This document shows positions 33,007 through 41,705 of a stretch of DNA of 64,000 bases, one piece after another (within the stretch, counting starts at the first letter, position 1; every line of letters starts with the position of its first letter). This stretch comes from Streptomyces sp. CB01201 (GTDB taxonomy: Bacteria; Actinomycetota; Actinomycetes; Streptomycetales; Streptomycetaceae). A program made the translations under genes and the position numbers. The notes below the pieces were generated by a model. It was not told the DNA's origin, did no database searches, and saw only the letters and a program-made list of their open reading frames with translations. Location: contig NZ_NNBJ01000030.1 in the NCBI RefSeq assembly GCF_002803085.1, positions 62,001 to 126,000 of the forward strand, read 5' to 3'.

Positions 33007-33722
33007 CGAAACGGAACCGTACCGAGTTCCCCTTTCTTGAAACCCTCCTGGCCTGCCCGGCACCCGTGGTGATGGAGGTGAAACGGCGCGACGCACACGG
33101 CTTCGACCTGCTCGGCGGCAGGACTCCGGCCGCGATCGTCGGGGCGTACGAAACGGCGGGAGCGCCCTGCATCTCGGTGGTGACGGGCCGCTGGTTCGGC
33201 GGCTCGCCGGCCCTGCTGCGGGACGTCGCGGCGCTGACCGACCTGCCGCTCCTCCAGAAGGACTTCATCACCAGGAAGGACCATGTCCACACGGCGAAGG
33301 AGCTCGGCGCGTCGGCGGTGCTGCTGACGGCAGCCCTGCTGCCCGGGTCAAGCATGCTCACGCTGGTGACGGAGTGCCTCCGGAGCGGCCTCACTCCCTT
33401 CGTCGAGATCACGAAGGAGTCCGAGCTCGAACAGATCCGCCATCCCGCCGAGTGTGTGATCGCGGTCAACAACAAGGACATCAAGACTCGTGAGCGCGGC
33501 GCCGGTGACCTGGGCCGCTCCCTGGATCTGCTGCCGGCGATCCGTGCCACCGGCACCGCGTGCCCGGTGAGCGCGAGCGGCATCGACGGCCCCGCCGTCG
33601 CCGCCGGGCTCCTGGACGCCGGATTCCGCGGGCTGTTGGTGGGCACATCGCTGCTGCGCAGCGGGTCGCCGACGGCGTGGATGGCCGCGGTGGCGGGTGC
33701 TCGGGCGGGAGCGGTCCGATGA
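33003..33722 (+). CDS. TrpC-like indole-3-glycerol-phosphate synthase homologue
   Basis: A 239-residue TIM barrel. The catalytic set of indole-3-glycerol-phosphate synthase is retained: Glu25 and Lys27 (MEVKRR), Lys86 (LLQKDFI), Glu135 (PFVEI), Asn157 (AVNNKD) and Ser190 (VSASGI). The family sequence KKASPSKG after the first lysine is replaced by KRRDAHG, and SESGI by SASGI, so the aromatic or acid part of the substrate may differ. It is coupled on both sides (ATGA overlaps). It would form a five-membered nitrogen ring by decarboxylative cyclisation of a carboxyaryl-amino-deoxyribulose phosphate. Confidence 0.83.
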   Translation: MTKRNRTEFPFLETLLACPAPVVMEVKRRDAHGFDLLGGRTPAAIVGAYETAGAPCISVVTGRWFGGSPALLRDVAALTDLPLLQKDFITRKDHVHTAKELGASAVLLTAALLPGSSMLTLVTECLRSGLTPFVEITKESELEQIRHPAECVIAVNNKDIKTRERGAGDLGRSLDLLPAIRATGTACPVSASGIDGPAVAAGLLDAGFRGLLVGTSLLRSGSPTAWMAAVAGARAGAVR

Positions 33723-34561
33723 CGACCACACAGGACGGCAGGCCCGTGTACAGGCTGAAGCCGATGGGTGTCCCGCTGTCGGCGATCCTGGCACTGCCGG
33801 AGGGCCGGGCAGCCCGGTCCACGATCCTCGCGATCCACGGCCGGGGCATGCGGGCGGCGTACTGGAACTCCTTCATCCCGCTCGCCACCGGCCTCGGGCA
33901 TGCGGTGCTGGCCGTTGACCGCCCCGGGTACGGCGACTCGGCGCACCTGCTTCCCGAGGGCCAGCCCCTGGCCGACCAGGCCGAAACGCTCCAGGCAGCC
34001 CTGAAGGACTACGCCTGCGGACACGACATCGGCGCGGGCGTCTTCCTCCTGGGCCACTCGGACGGCGGCAAGGTGGCCTTCCATGCGGCCGCCGCGGCCG
34101 ACGGCATACGGCTGCTGGGCCTGGACGTCTCGGGCGTCGGCTACCAGTACCGTCCACAGGCCCTGCGCCTGCCGTCCACCCTCAGCGGCGGGGCCATCGG
34201 GCTCAACTGGGGCCCTCTGCGCCTCTACCCGCACGGCACCTTCCGGGACAGCCGCGCCCTGCTGTCTCCGACCCCGCCGCGCGAGTCGGCCGAGACGGTC
34301 CACTGGCCCGCCCAGTACGAGGCCCTCGCGCCGAACGTGCGTGTCCCGGTCCGGCTCACCTTCGCGGAGCACGAGGCGTGGTGGCGCCTGGACGAGCCCA
34401 CACTGGCGTCGATGGCCGCCCTTCTGGCCTCGTCCCCGCGGGTGACCGTCGAGCACCTCCCCGCTGCGGGCCACAACATCAGCCTCGGCCACACGGCCAC
34501 CGCCTACCACCTACGCGTCCTGACCTTCTTCGAGGACTGCCTCCTGGCCGCGCGCTCCTGA
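33719..34561 (+). CDS. Alpha/beta hydrolase, last gene of the main operon
   Basis: A 280-residue alpha/beta hydrolase. The nucleophile elbow is LGHSDGGK and the histidine is in AAGHNISLG. ATG 33719 overlaps the trpC-like stop. It could act as a thioesterase that frees the product from a carrier, or as a hydrolase of an intermediate. It belongs with the ABH at 41706 as one of two in the cluster. The active-site acid is not certain (AEHEAWW is the likely area). Confidence 0.8.
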   Translation: MTTTQDGRPVYRLKPMGVPLSAILALPEGRAARSTILAIHGRGMRAAYWNSFIPLATGLGHAVLAVDRPGYGDSAHLLPEGQPLADQAETLQAALKDYACGHDIGAGVFLLGHSDGGKVAFHAAAAADGIRLLGLDVSGVGYQYRPQALRLPSTLSGGAIGLNWGPLRLYPHGTFRDSRALLSPTPPRESAETVHWPAQYEALAPNVRVPVRLTFAEHEAWWRLDEPTLASMAALLASSPRVTVEHLPAAGHNISLGHTATAYHLRVLTFFEDCLLAARS

Positions 34562-34822
34562 CGCGCGGCGCGCCCTCGGCGGCGGGGTCGTGGCGGCATT
34601 GCGGGGCATGGCCGTGAGGTGACCGCGGCCGGGCGACCCATGCCACCTCCCCGGCGGGCGCGTGGGCCGGCACGAGTCGGTCGTACGCGTGCCGGCGTAC
34701 GCCCACGAGGCGGATCGCCGAGGTCTCGCAGGACCGGTACAACGCAGAACGAGGACGGCCCGGACGGACGCCCGGCGGTACGCGGGGCCTCGGGTGCCGA
34801 ACCCGTGGCGGGCCGAGGGCGG
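34562..34822. other. Convergent intergenic gap with inverted repeat
   Basis: A 261-bp gap between convergent genes (main operon and fabG). It contains an imperfect GC-rich inverted repeat (CCGGCACG / CGTGCCGG at about 34667-34693) that could stop transcription from either side. No gene is seen. Confidence 0.4.
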
Positions 34823-35575
34823 TCAGGTGATGGACACGCCGCTGTCGATGCTGACGACCTGGCCCGTCATGCAGTCCTGGTCCAGGAAGAGCCCGAGGCT
34901 GCGGGCTACTTCTTCGACCGTGACGAAGCGGGGGACAGGAGCCTTGCCCTCCATCCCCTCGATGACGCGATCCGGGAGGGTCCGCGTCATTCCCGTGATC
35001 ATGAAGCCGGGCGACAGCGCGTTCACCGTCACCCCCCGTCGGCCGCACTCCGCCGCGAGGGTGCGCGTGAGGCCGATCAGACCTGCCTTGGACGCCGAGT
35101 ACGCCGTCTGGCCGGCCGTCGCGATGATGCCTGACGGGGAGACGATGTTGATCACCCGGCCCCACCGCTGCCGCAGCATGTACGGCACGGAGACCCGCGC
35201 GGTGTGGAAGGATCCGATCAGATTGGTCTGGATCACCTGCGCCCAGTCCGCCGGGTTCTGCATCGCCATCAGACTGTCCTTGCGGATGGCTCCGTTGTTC
35301 ACAAGGACGTCCACCGGCCCGAGCTCGGTGGAGATTCGCTCGTAGAAGGCCCGGGTGGCCTCCCATGAGCCGATGTCACCCGTCACCAGGACGGACCGGT
35401 TCGTCAACTTCTCCTGAACGGCCTCGGCAGCCTCCCTTGAGCTGTTGTAGTGGACCGCGACCCGGCAGCCCAGCGCGTCCAGCTGGAGTGCCAGCGCCTG
35501 TCCCAGTCCGCCCGAGGCGCCGGTCACGAGCGCGACGGGGTGCTCCGGACGCTGACCCGTATCGTTCTTGCTCAT
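34823..35575 (-). CDS. FabG-like 3-oxoacyl-thioester reductase
   Basis: A 250-residue short-chain dehydrogenase. NADPH site TGASGGLG (18-25), NNGAI (93-97), and the catalytic Ser146, Tyr159 and Lys163 (AYSASK) are all visible, as is the FabG-like end GQVVSIDSG. ATG 35575 overlaps the KAS III stop by four bases. It should reduce a 3-oxoacyl chain made by KAS III or the KS, after which the MaoC-like enzyme can dehydrate it. Confidence 0.9.
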   Translation of the reverse strand: MSKNDTGQRPEHPVALVTGASGGLGQALALQLDALGCRVAVHYNSSREAAEAVQEKLTNRSVLVTGDIGSWEATRAFYERISTELGPVDVLVNNGAIRKDSLMAMQNPADWAQVIQTNLIGSFHTARVSVPYMLRQRWGRVINIVSPSGIIATAGQTAYSASKAGLIGLTRTLAAECGRRGVTVNALSPGFMITGMTRTLPDRVIEGMEGKAPVPRFVTVEEVARSLGLFLDQDCMTGQVVSIDSGVSIT

Positions 35576-36558
35576 GCTGGGGTGCCGCCCCATTCCATCA
35601 GGATCGAACCCCACGTCATGCCGGCCCCGAAGCCCGCCAGCAAGACCTTGTCTCCCTGCTTGATCCGACCCGCTTCGAGGGCTTCCGTCAGCGCGATCGG
35701 AATCGACGCCGAGGCGGTGTTGCCGTATTTCTCCAGGTTGGTGACCAAGGACTCCTGCCGCAGCCCGGTGTGCGCCAGGATCGAGTTGATGATCCGGATG
35801 TTGGCCTGGTGCGGAACGACGTGGTCGACGTCCGCCGCGTCCACCTTGGCGCCCTCCAGCGTCTCGCGGACCGTGCGGACGGTGTAGCGGACGGCGTTGA
35901 GGTAGATCTCGTTGCCGTTGATCTGCGCGTAGTGGAGGCCCGCGGCCACCGTCTCCGCGGTGGTGGGCATCCGGCTGCCACCGGCGAGCACCTTGAGCGA
36001 GCCGGCGCAGGAGCCGTCCGCGCCCAGGTTCCACGCCTTGACCCGGTTTTCCGCGGCCGGCTTGAGGACGACCGCACCCGCGCCGTCCCCGACGAGGATG
36101 GACAGATCCCGGTCGGCAGGGTTGGCCGTCAGGGTGTGAGTGTCGGATCCGATCAGCAGGATCGGGCGGGGGTCGATGGCGATCAGCGCCATCGCGGACA
36201 CCAGCCCGTAGACGAAGCCCGCGCATTCGGAGTTGATGTCGTGCGCGCTCCCCGAGATGCCCAGTTCATGGTGGACAAACGCGGACGTCGCCGGAGACGG
36301 TTGCTCGGGAGTGGCGGTCGCAACCATGAGGTGGGCGATGTCAGCGCCGGTCAGGCCGGCCTTCTCCAGGGCGTGTCGGCCGGCCTCGGCGGCCAGGGAC
36401 GCTGTGGTCTGCCCCGGACCGACTGCCCGGCGTTCGCGGATGCCACAGCGGCTGACGACCCAGTGCTCGTCGACGCCGAAACGCTGGGCGAGTTCGGCGC
36501 TGGTGACGATACGTTCGGGTACCGCCATGCCCCATCCGGTGATGTCAAAGCCGGTCAC
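35572..36558 (-). CDS. KAS III (FabH-type) ketosynthase
   Basis: A 328-residue condensing enzyme with Cys112 (SECAGF), His250 (PHQAN) and Asn280 (YGNTAS), the full catalytic triad of FabH. The GTG at 36558 is chosen because the protein then begins with a typical FabH strand and lies 10 bases after the ACP stop. It would start chains by joining an acyl-CoA to malonyl-ACP; in prodiginine pathways a similar KAS III with its own ACP builds the alkyl branch. It is the middle gene of an ACP-KAS III-FabG operon. Confidence 0.9.
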   Translation of the reverse strand: MTGFDITGWGMAVPERIVTSAELAQRFGVDEHWVVSRCGIRERRAVGPGQTTASLAAEAGRHALEKAGLTGADIAHLMVATATPEQPSPATSAFVHHELGISGSAHDINSECAGFVYGLVSAMALIAIDPRPILLIGSDTHTLTANPADRDLSILVGDGAGAVVLKPAAENRVKAWNLGADGSCAGSLKVLAGGSRMPTTAETVAAGLHYAQINGNEIYLNAVRYTVRTVRETLEGAKVDAADVDHVVPHQANIRIINSILAHTGLRQESLVTNLEKYGNTASASIPIALTEALEAGRIKQGDKVLLAGFGAGMTWGSILMEWGGTPA

Positions 36559-36568
36559 GTCAGCCTCG

Positions 36569-36823
36569 CTACGCCTGAGCCGGGACGAGCAGGACGATCT
36601 TCGCGTACACGTCACGCAAGGTGGTCGAGTCGTCGAGGTCGGCGAAGATCGACTCGTCGGCCGGAATGTGCGGGTACTGGGTCTGGAAGCCGTACAGCCA
36701 CTCCATCAGGTCCAGCGAGTCGACGTCCGTGATGTGCTGGATCGGGGCGTCGGGGCTCACCTCAGCTGCACCCGAGACGGCTTCGAGCTGGCTCGCCAGT
36801 TCTTCGATGGTGGGCAGCGACAT
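36569..36823 (-). CDS. Acyl carrier protein
   Basis: An 84-residue carrier protein beginning at ATG 36823 (start MSLPTIEELASQ). The phosphopantetheine site is in VDSLDL. It is acidic and helix-forming as expected. It leads the leftward ACP-KAS III-FabG operon and is divergent from the methyltransferase gene, with a 269-bp intergenic region. It probably carries the chain started by KAS III. Confidence 0.85.
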   Translation of the reverse strand: MSLPTIEELASQLEAVSGAAEVSPDAPIQHITDVDSLDLMEWLYGFQTQYPHIPADESIFADLDDSTTLRDVYAKIVLLVPAQA

Positions 36824-37092
36824 GGGTCGGTCCTCTCGACAGTGCGTACGCGATTTCGGGAGTGATGAAATCGCCGCCCCCGCAAGGAAGACGCAAGACG
36901 CAGACGTCGCCGTCCAGGCCGCCGCCCGTCCTCCGGAGAGCCGCACGGCCGGCACGGGGGAGAGCGGCGAAGGAGCACGGACCCGGATCAGGAATTCACC
37001 CTCCGTCTTGCGCACGCCTTGCGGCGCATCCGGTTCTCTCAGACGCGAGTTCGGAAGTACGACCCGGCGGACAGTCAGAAGCGAGGATCAGG
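36824..37092. promoter_or_regulatory. Divergent promoter region between ACP and methyltransferase operons
   Basis: A 269-bp gap that must drive both the leftward ACP operon and the rightward tailoring operon. No gene is seen in it and no consensus boxes could be assigned securely. Confidence 0.5.
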
Positions 37093-37989
37093 ATGACAAC
37101 GGTCGCCCCCAAGTCGGTAGACCCCGAGGTCGATGCGATCAGGCACCACTACGAGGTCAGCAACGATTTCTACCGGCTCCTGCTGGGCCCCACGATGATG
37201 TACTCCGGCGGTTACTGGGAACCCGACGAGGACTTGGTCGCCACCCTCGACGAGGCACAGGAACGCAAGCTCGACAAGTTCGCCGAACTCGCGAACGTGG
37301 CGTCCGGCGGCGTCAAGCGCGTTCTGGACATCGGCTGCGGCTGGGGCACCATGCTCAACCGCCTGACCACCGTGCACGGCGCGGAGCAGGCCGTCGGCCT
37401 GACCCTGTCCCGCACCCAGGAGGCCTTCATCTCGGGCCTCGGCAATCCGCGGGTCACCACGCTGGTCCAGAGCTGGGCGGACTACAAGGTCGCGGATGAC
37501 AGCGAGAAGTACGACGCCGCGTTCTGCATCAACGCTCTGGAGCACTTCGTCTCCTCCGATCTACCGGCGAAGGAGCGCACGAAGCGTTACCGCTTCTTCT
37601 TCCAGCAGGTCGCGAACGCCCTGAACCCCGGGGCGAAGTTCGTGCTGCACACCATGACCGCCGAGGCGCTGCCGATGAACCGCACCCTCCTCGACGATCT
37701 GAAGTTCCTCCAGCGCTCCGAGTTCGAGGGCTGCCACATCCCGCACCTGAGCGAGCTGAGCGCCGCTGCCGAGGGCCACTTCGAGATCGACGAGATCGTC
37801 AACGAGCGCGAGTCCTTCGCGATGGCCTGCCGCGCCTGGCTCGTCCTGCTGGCCGAACGCCGGGACGAGGCCGTCGCCCTGGAGGGCGAGGAGGTCGTAG
37901 CCCGCTTCGAGCGCTACCTCGACATCTTCGCGTACACGCTTGAGGACAAGTTCTTCAACAACTTCCGCGTCACCATCACCCGCCGCTGA
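37093..37989 (+). CDS. SAM-dependent methyltransferase of the cyclopropane-synthase type
   Basis: A 298-residue class I methyltransferase. The N-terminal signature HHYEVSNDFYRLLLGPTMMYSGGYW is that of the cyclopropane fatty acid synthase family, followed by the SAM site VLDIGCGWGT (77-86). Members act on alkenes, on activated carbons or on oxygen, so the target could be a chain double bond or a ring carbon of the product. ATG 37093 has AGGATCAGG upstream. First gene of the second rightward operon. Confidence 0.85.
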   Translation: MTTVAPKSVDPEVDAIRHHYEVSNDFYRLLLGPTMMYSGGYWEPDEDLVATLDEAQERKLDKFAELANVASGGVKRVLDIGCGWGTMLNRLTTVHGAEQAVGLTLSRTQEAFISGLGNPRVTTLVQSWADYKVADDSEKYDAAFCINALEHFVSSDLPAKERTKRYRFFFQQVANALNPGAKFVLHTMTAEALPMNRTLLDDLKFLQRSEFEGCHIPHLSELSAAAEGHFEIDEIVNERESFAMACRAWLVLLAERRDEAVALEGEEVVARFERYLDIFAYTLEDKFFNNFRVTITRR

Positions 37990-37999
37990 GGAGGCCTAC

Positions 38000-39595
38000 A
38001 TGACGAGCATTCCCGAGCCGGCCAAGGACGGCGGGGCAAGTGGGGACACCGGGACGGTTTCCGGCGGGCACGGCCCGACCCGGCATCTGCGGGTGGCGGT
38101 GATCGGCACCGGCTTCTCGGGCCTGGGCACCGCCATCCGGCTGCTGCAGTCGGGCATGGACGACTTTCTGGTGTTCGAGCGCGCCGATGAGGTCGGCGGG
38201 ACATGGCGCGACAACAGTTATCCGGGCTGCGCATGCGACGTCATGTCTCACCTCTACTCGTTCTCGTTCGCCCAGAACCCGCACTGGAAATCCACCTTCG
38301 GCAAACGCGACGAGCTGTACGCGTACCTGTGCGAGACGGCCGACCGCTTCGGTGTGCGCCCGCACATCCGCTTCGGGCACGATCTCCTGGCCGCTCGTTG
38401 GGACGACGGCGAGCGCCACTGGAAGATCGAGACCTCGCAGGGCGACTACACCGCACAGGTCCTGGTCACCGGTACCGGCTATCTCAGTGAGGCGGCCGTA
38501 CCGGACATCAAGGGTTTGGCGGATTTCGACGGAAAGATCTTCCACTCCTCGAACTGGGACCATGCCCATGATCTCGCCGGGCGCCGGGTCGCCGTCATCG
38601 GTACGGGCGCCTCTGCCATCCAGTTCGTTCCGAAGATCCAGCCAGAGGTCGGGCACCTCGACGTCTACCAGCGCACACCTCCTTGGGTCGGGCCGAAGAA
38701 CGACAAGGCCACCAGCCCTCTCCAGGCCAAGCTGCTCAGCTCGGTGCCCGGCTATCAGAACTTCAGGCGGAACTTCAACATGTGGGGCCGGGAGGTCCTG
38801 GCCTTCGTGATGGCCCGACCGAAGGTCGCGGCGAAGATGCAGAAGATGGCGAGCGACCATCTGAAGAAGTCGGTTCCGGACGAGGCGTTGCGTGCCAAGC
38901 TCACGCCCGACTACATCATGGCGTGCAAGCGGCTGCTCTTCTCCAACACCTGGTACCCGGCGCTCCAGCAACCCAATGTGGAGCTGGTCACCGACGGGAT
39001 CGAGGAGGTCCGCGCCAAGTCCATCGTCGGCAAGGACGGGATCGAGCGCGAGGTCGACACCATCATCCTCGGCACCGGATTCCAGGCCACCGACCGACCG
39101 GTGGCGCGCCGGATCTGGGGGCGGGGCGGCGTGCAGCTGCGCGAGGCGTGGAAGGACGGCATGAGCGCACACCGCGGCACCACGATCGCCGGCTTCCCCA
39201 ACCTCTTCATGCTGCTCGGCCCGAACACGACGTTGGGGCACTCCTCGCAGGTCGTGATGATCGAGGCGCAGATCGCCTACGTCCTCGACGCGCTGAAGCG
39301 GATCGAGAAGCGCGGGCTGGCCAGCGTCGAGGTCCGGCAGGAGGCGCAGGACGCCTACAACAAGGCGCTCGACTCCAGGCTCGACGGCACCGTGTGGAAC
39401 GCGGGCAACTGCAAGAGCTGGTACCTGGATGCGAACGGCCGCAATCCGTCCATCTGGCCGACGTACACCTGGCGCTTCCGCAGCCAGACCAAGCGCTTCG
39501 ACCTCAGCGAGTACCAGCTCGCCTCACAGGTGCGCACCAGCAAGGCCCGTATCTCACCCGCAGCAAGCCGTGCCGACCGAGAGGCGGGCGTATGA
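38000..39595 (+). CDS. Flavin monooxygenase of the Baeyer-Villiger type
   Basis: A 531-residue FAD/NADPH enzyme. The first Rossmann motif is VIGTGFSGLG (35-43), the second GTGASA (201-206). The Baeyer-Villiger fingerprint FxGxxxHxxxW[PD] is present as Phe176 to Asp187. GAGGAGG precedes the ATG at 38000. It probably inserts oxygen next to a ketone or oxidises a heteroatom or an aldehyde. Its position after the methyltransferase and before a second flavoprotein marks it as a tailoring enzyme. It overlaps the next gene by four bases. Confidence 0.88.
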   Translation: MTSIPEPAKDGGASGDTGTVSGGHGPTRHLRVAVIGTGFSGLGTAIRLLQSGMDDFLVFERADEVGGTWRDNSYPGCACDVMSHLYSFSFAQNPHWKSTFGKRDELYAYLCETADRFGVRPHIRFGHDLLAARWDDGERHWKIETSQGDYTAQVLVTGTGYLSEAAVPDIKGLADFDGKIFHSSNWDHAHDLAGRRVAVIGTGASAIQFVPKIQPEVGHLDVYQRTPPWVGPKNDKATSPLQAKLLSSVPGYQNFRRNFNMWGREVLAFVMARPKVAAKMQKMASDHLKKSVPDEALRAKLTPDYIMACKRLLFSNTWYPALQQPNVELVTDGIEEVRAKSIVGKDGIEREVDTIILGTGFQATDRPVARRIWGRGGVQLREAWKDGMSAHRGTTIAGFPNLFMLLGPNTTLGHSSQVVMIEAQIAYVLDALKRIEKRGLASVEVRQEAQDAYNKALDSRLDGTVWNAGNCKSWYLDANGRNPSIWPTYTWRFRSQTKRFDLSEYQLASQVRTSKARISPAASRADREAGV

Positions 39596-41127
39596 GCACC
39601 GTCCCCAGAATCCCCGCCGGGGACCCCGAGGGCGCCGTCGCGCCCTCGCGGCGCCGGTTCCTCGGCGGCATGGCCGCCGCGGCTGTCGTGGTCGGCTGGA
39701 ACACAGTCGACCGGACATGGGCGACGGCCGCCGAGGCCGTCGGCAACGCCGACGTCGTCCGGGTGCCGAAACTGAGCGGCACGCTGGAGACGGCGCCGGC
39801 CACGGTCGAGGCCTTCGGCAAGGACTTCGGCCATCTGTGGGACGCCGCGTGCAACAGGCCGTGGGCCGTGCTGCGGCCGGGCGGGATCGACGACATTGTC
39901 GCGATCGTCAAATACGCGCAGGCCAACGGCATCAAGGTCGCGGTCAACGGACAGGGCGGTACAGGCACCGACATCGAGTCGCACTCCGTGTACGGCCAGG
40001 CCCGGGTCCCCGGTGGCATCGCCATCGACGCCAAGGGCATGTCGAAGATCCTCTCGGTCGGCGGCGACCACGCCGTGGTCGAGGCCGGTGTGACGTGGGG
40101 CCAGCTGACCGACGCCGCCCTGGCGCTGGGCAAGACCCCGCCCGCGCTGACGGACTACCTGCACCTCTCGGTCGGCGGCACCATCAGCGTCGGCGGTATA
40201 GGCGGCACCGTGCAGAGGTACGGCCTGCTGTGCGACACCGTGCAGTCCATCGACATCGTCACGGGCGACGGAAAGCTGGTCACGGCCAGCCCGTCGGTGC
40301 GGTCGGAACTGTTCAACGCGGCGCTGGCGGGTGGCGGCCAGGTCGGCATCATCGTCCGGGCAACCGTCACCCTGATCCCGGCGCCGGCGCGGGTGGTCGT
40401 CTTCAGCCTCTTCTACAACGACGTGGAGACCTATCTCGCGGACGCCGAGATGGTGACGAAGGACGGCCGGTTCGAGATCCAGGCCGGCGAGATGCTCCAG
40501 AAGCCGGACGGTTCGGGCTGGCGCTACCGGATGGAGGCCGGTGCCGCCTACGACACGACTCCGCCGAACCGCGACGCGCTGCTGGCGGGCCTGAGGGACG
40601 TGCGGACCGACGCGGTCATCGAGGATCAGACGTACCGGGCGTACGCGTTCCGGATCGACGCGGCCGAGGCGTATCTGAAGCAGGCGGGCTACTGGCCCGG
40701 GCCCAAGCCCTGGCTGAGCCTGTTCCTGCCGGCATCGAAGGTGAAGACCTTCATGAAGCAGGTCGAGCAGCAGCTGACCGCGGCCTCGCTGGGGGGCGGA
40801 TACCTGCTCGTCTACCCGTACGTCACCTCGAAGATCAGGCGGCCGCTGGCGGTACAGCCGAACGAGCCGGTCGCCTACCTCTTCGACCTGCTGCGCTTCC
40901 CCGACCCGGGCGAGCCGAACATACAGGGCATGCTCGACCAGAACCGCCGCCTTTACGACACCGCGGTTGCCTTGGGCGCCAAGCGCTACCTCGTTGGCGC
41001 GATACCGAATATGACCCAGGCCGACTGGAAGGCCCACTTCGGCGACCGCTGGACGGGCTTCCGCGCAGCCAAGGCGAAGTACGACCCCAAGAACCTGTTC
41101 ACTCCCGGCCAGGGCTTCTTCGCCTGA
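39592..41127 (+). CDS. Tat-exported FAD oxidase, cytokinin-dehydrogenase-like
   Basis: A 511-residue VAO-fold flavoprotein. A twin-arginine signal (SRRRFLGG, residues 19-26, then an Ala-rich hydrophobic stretch) predicts folded export. The FAD domain has VNGQGGTGTD and ...VGGTISVGGIGGT. The C-terminus (WKAHFG...FRAAKAKYDPKNLFTPGQG) is that of the cytokinin dehydrogenase subgroup, which oxidises C-N bonds of secondary amines. The GHS histidine that carries FAD covalently in plant enzymes is absent. An extracytoplasmic late oxidation is therefore likely. ATG 39592 overlaps the upstream stop. Confidence 0.85.
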   Translation: MSTVPRIPAGDPEGAVAPSRRRFLGGMAAAAVVVGWNTVDRTWATAAEAVGNADVVRVPKLSGTLETAPATVEAFGKDFGHLWDAACNRPWAVLRPGGIDDIVAIVKYAQANGIKVAVNGQGGTGTDIESHSVYGQARVPGGIAIDAKGMSKILSVGGDHAVVEAGVTWGQLTDAALALGKTPPALTDYLHLSVGGTISVGGIGGTVQRYGLLCDTVQSIDIVTGDGKLVTASPSVRSELFNAALAGGGQVGIIVRATVTLIPAPARVVVFSLFYNDVETYLADAEMVTKDGRFEIQAGEMLQKPDGSGWRYRMEAGAAYDTTPPNRDALLAGLRDVRTDAVIEDQTYRAYAFRIDAAEAYLKQAGYWPGPKPWLSLFLPASKVKTFMKQVEQQLTAASLGGGYLLVYPYVTSKIRRPLAVQPNEPVAYLFDLLRFPDPGEPNIQGMLDQNRRLYDTAVALGAKRYLVGAIPNMTQADWKAHFGDRWTGFRAAKAKYDPKNLFTPGQGFFA

Positions 41128-41229
41128 CCGCGGCCCGGGTGCGGCCCGGGTGCGGCCCGACCGGACGTGAAGTCCCGGCGGAGGCTGCCCCGCGCTCCGC
41201 CCTGTTCCGTATCCACTGGAGGCTTCGGC

Positions 41230-41703
41230 ATGACGACGTACGACCTGATCGACGAGGCGACGATCGACGCCCCGGCAGACACCGTCTGGTCGGCGCTCGT
41301 CGCCGAGTTCCGCGGTGCGAGGAAGTGGTGGGTCCCCGCCAACACGTTCACCACCCTCTCCGGCGCCCCGGACGCCGTGGGCGGCAGGGTCGGTGTGACC
41401 GTGCACACCAAGGGTGTCGACAAGGGCGGGCCGAAGCTGCGGTTCACCGCGCGCACCATCGCCGTGGAGCCGGGCCGCCGTCTCAAGGTCGAGTACGTGG
41501 AGGGTGTCTTCCGGGGCACCAGCACCTTCTCTCTCGATCCCCTCGCAGACGGCCGTACCCGGATCTCCATGCACTTCGACGGCAGCCCGCACGGCTGGCT
41601 CAAGCTGCTGGCCAAGGTCGCGGACCTGGGCGCGGAGCACTCCAAGGGCACCCTCGCCGCGTTCGTGTCGCTGGACCGGCAGCTGTCGGCGGTGCCGCGG
41701 TGA
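41230..41703 (+). CDS. SRPBCC/START-like protein (possible cyclase)
   Basis: A 157-residue protein with the helix-grip features of the SRPBCC family: TIDAPADTVWSAL at the start, GAPDAVGG, RLKVEYVEGVF and a long C-terminal helix. These proteins bind hydrophobic ligands and include polyketide cyclases. ATG 41230 has TGGAGGC at a good distance. Because it stands between the oxidase and a hydrolase in a tailoring operon, it may guide ring closure of a late intermediate. Function is inference. Confidence 0.75.
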   Translation: MTTYDLIDEATIDAPADTVWSALVAEFRGARKWWVPANTFTTLSGAPDAVGGRVGVTVHTKGVDKGGPKLRFTARTIAVEPGRRLKVEYVEGVFRGTSTFSLDPLADGRTRISMHFDGSPHGWLKLLAKVADLGAEHSKGTLAAFVSLDRQLSAVPR

Positions 41704-41705
41704 CG

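Noticed and set aside
28733..33722. Primary tryptophan operon
   Set aside because: TrpE and TrpB are missing, conserved motifs are altered, and the genes are mixed with cupin and flavoprotein genes under a SARP.
39355..41640. Long minus-strand open frame opposite the exported oxidase
   Set aside because: Antisense shadow of a GC-rich gene with Tat signal and family motifs on the plus strand.
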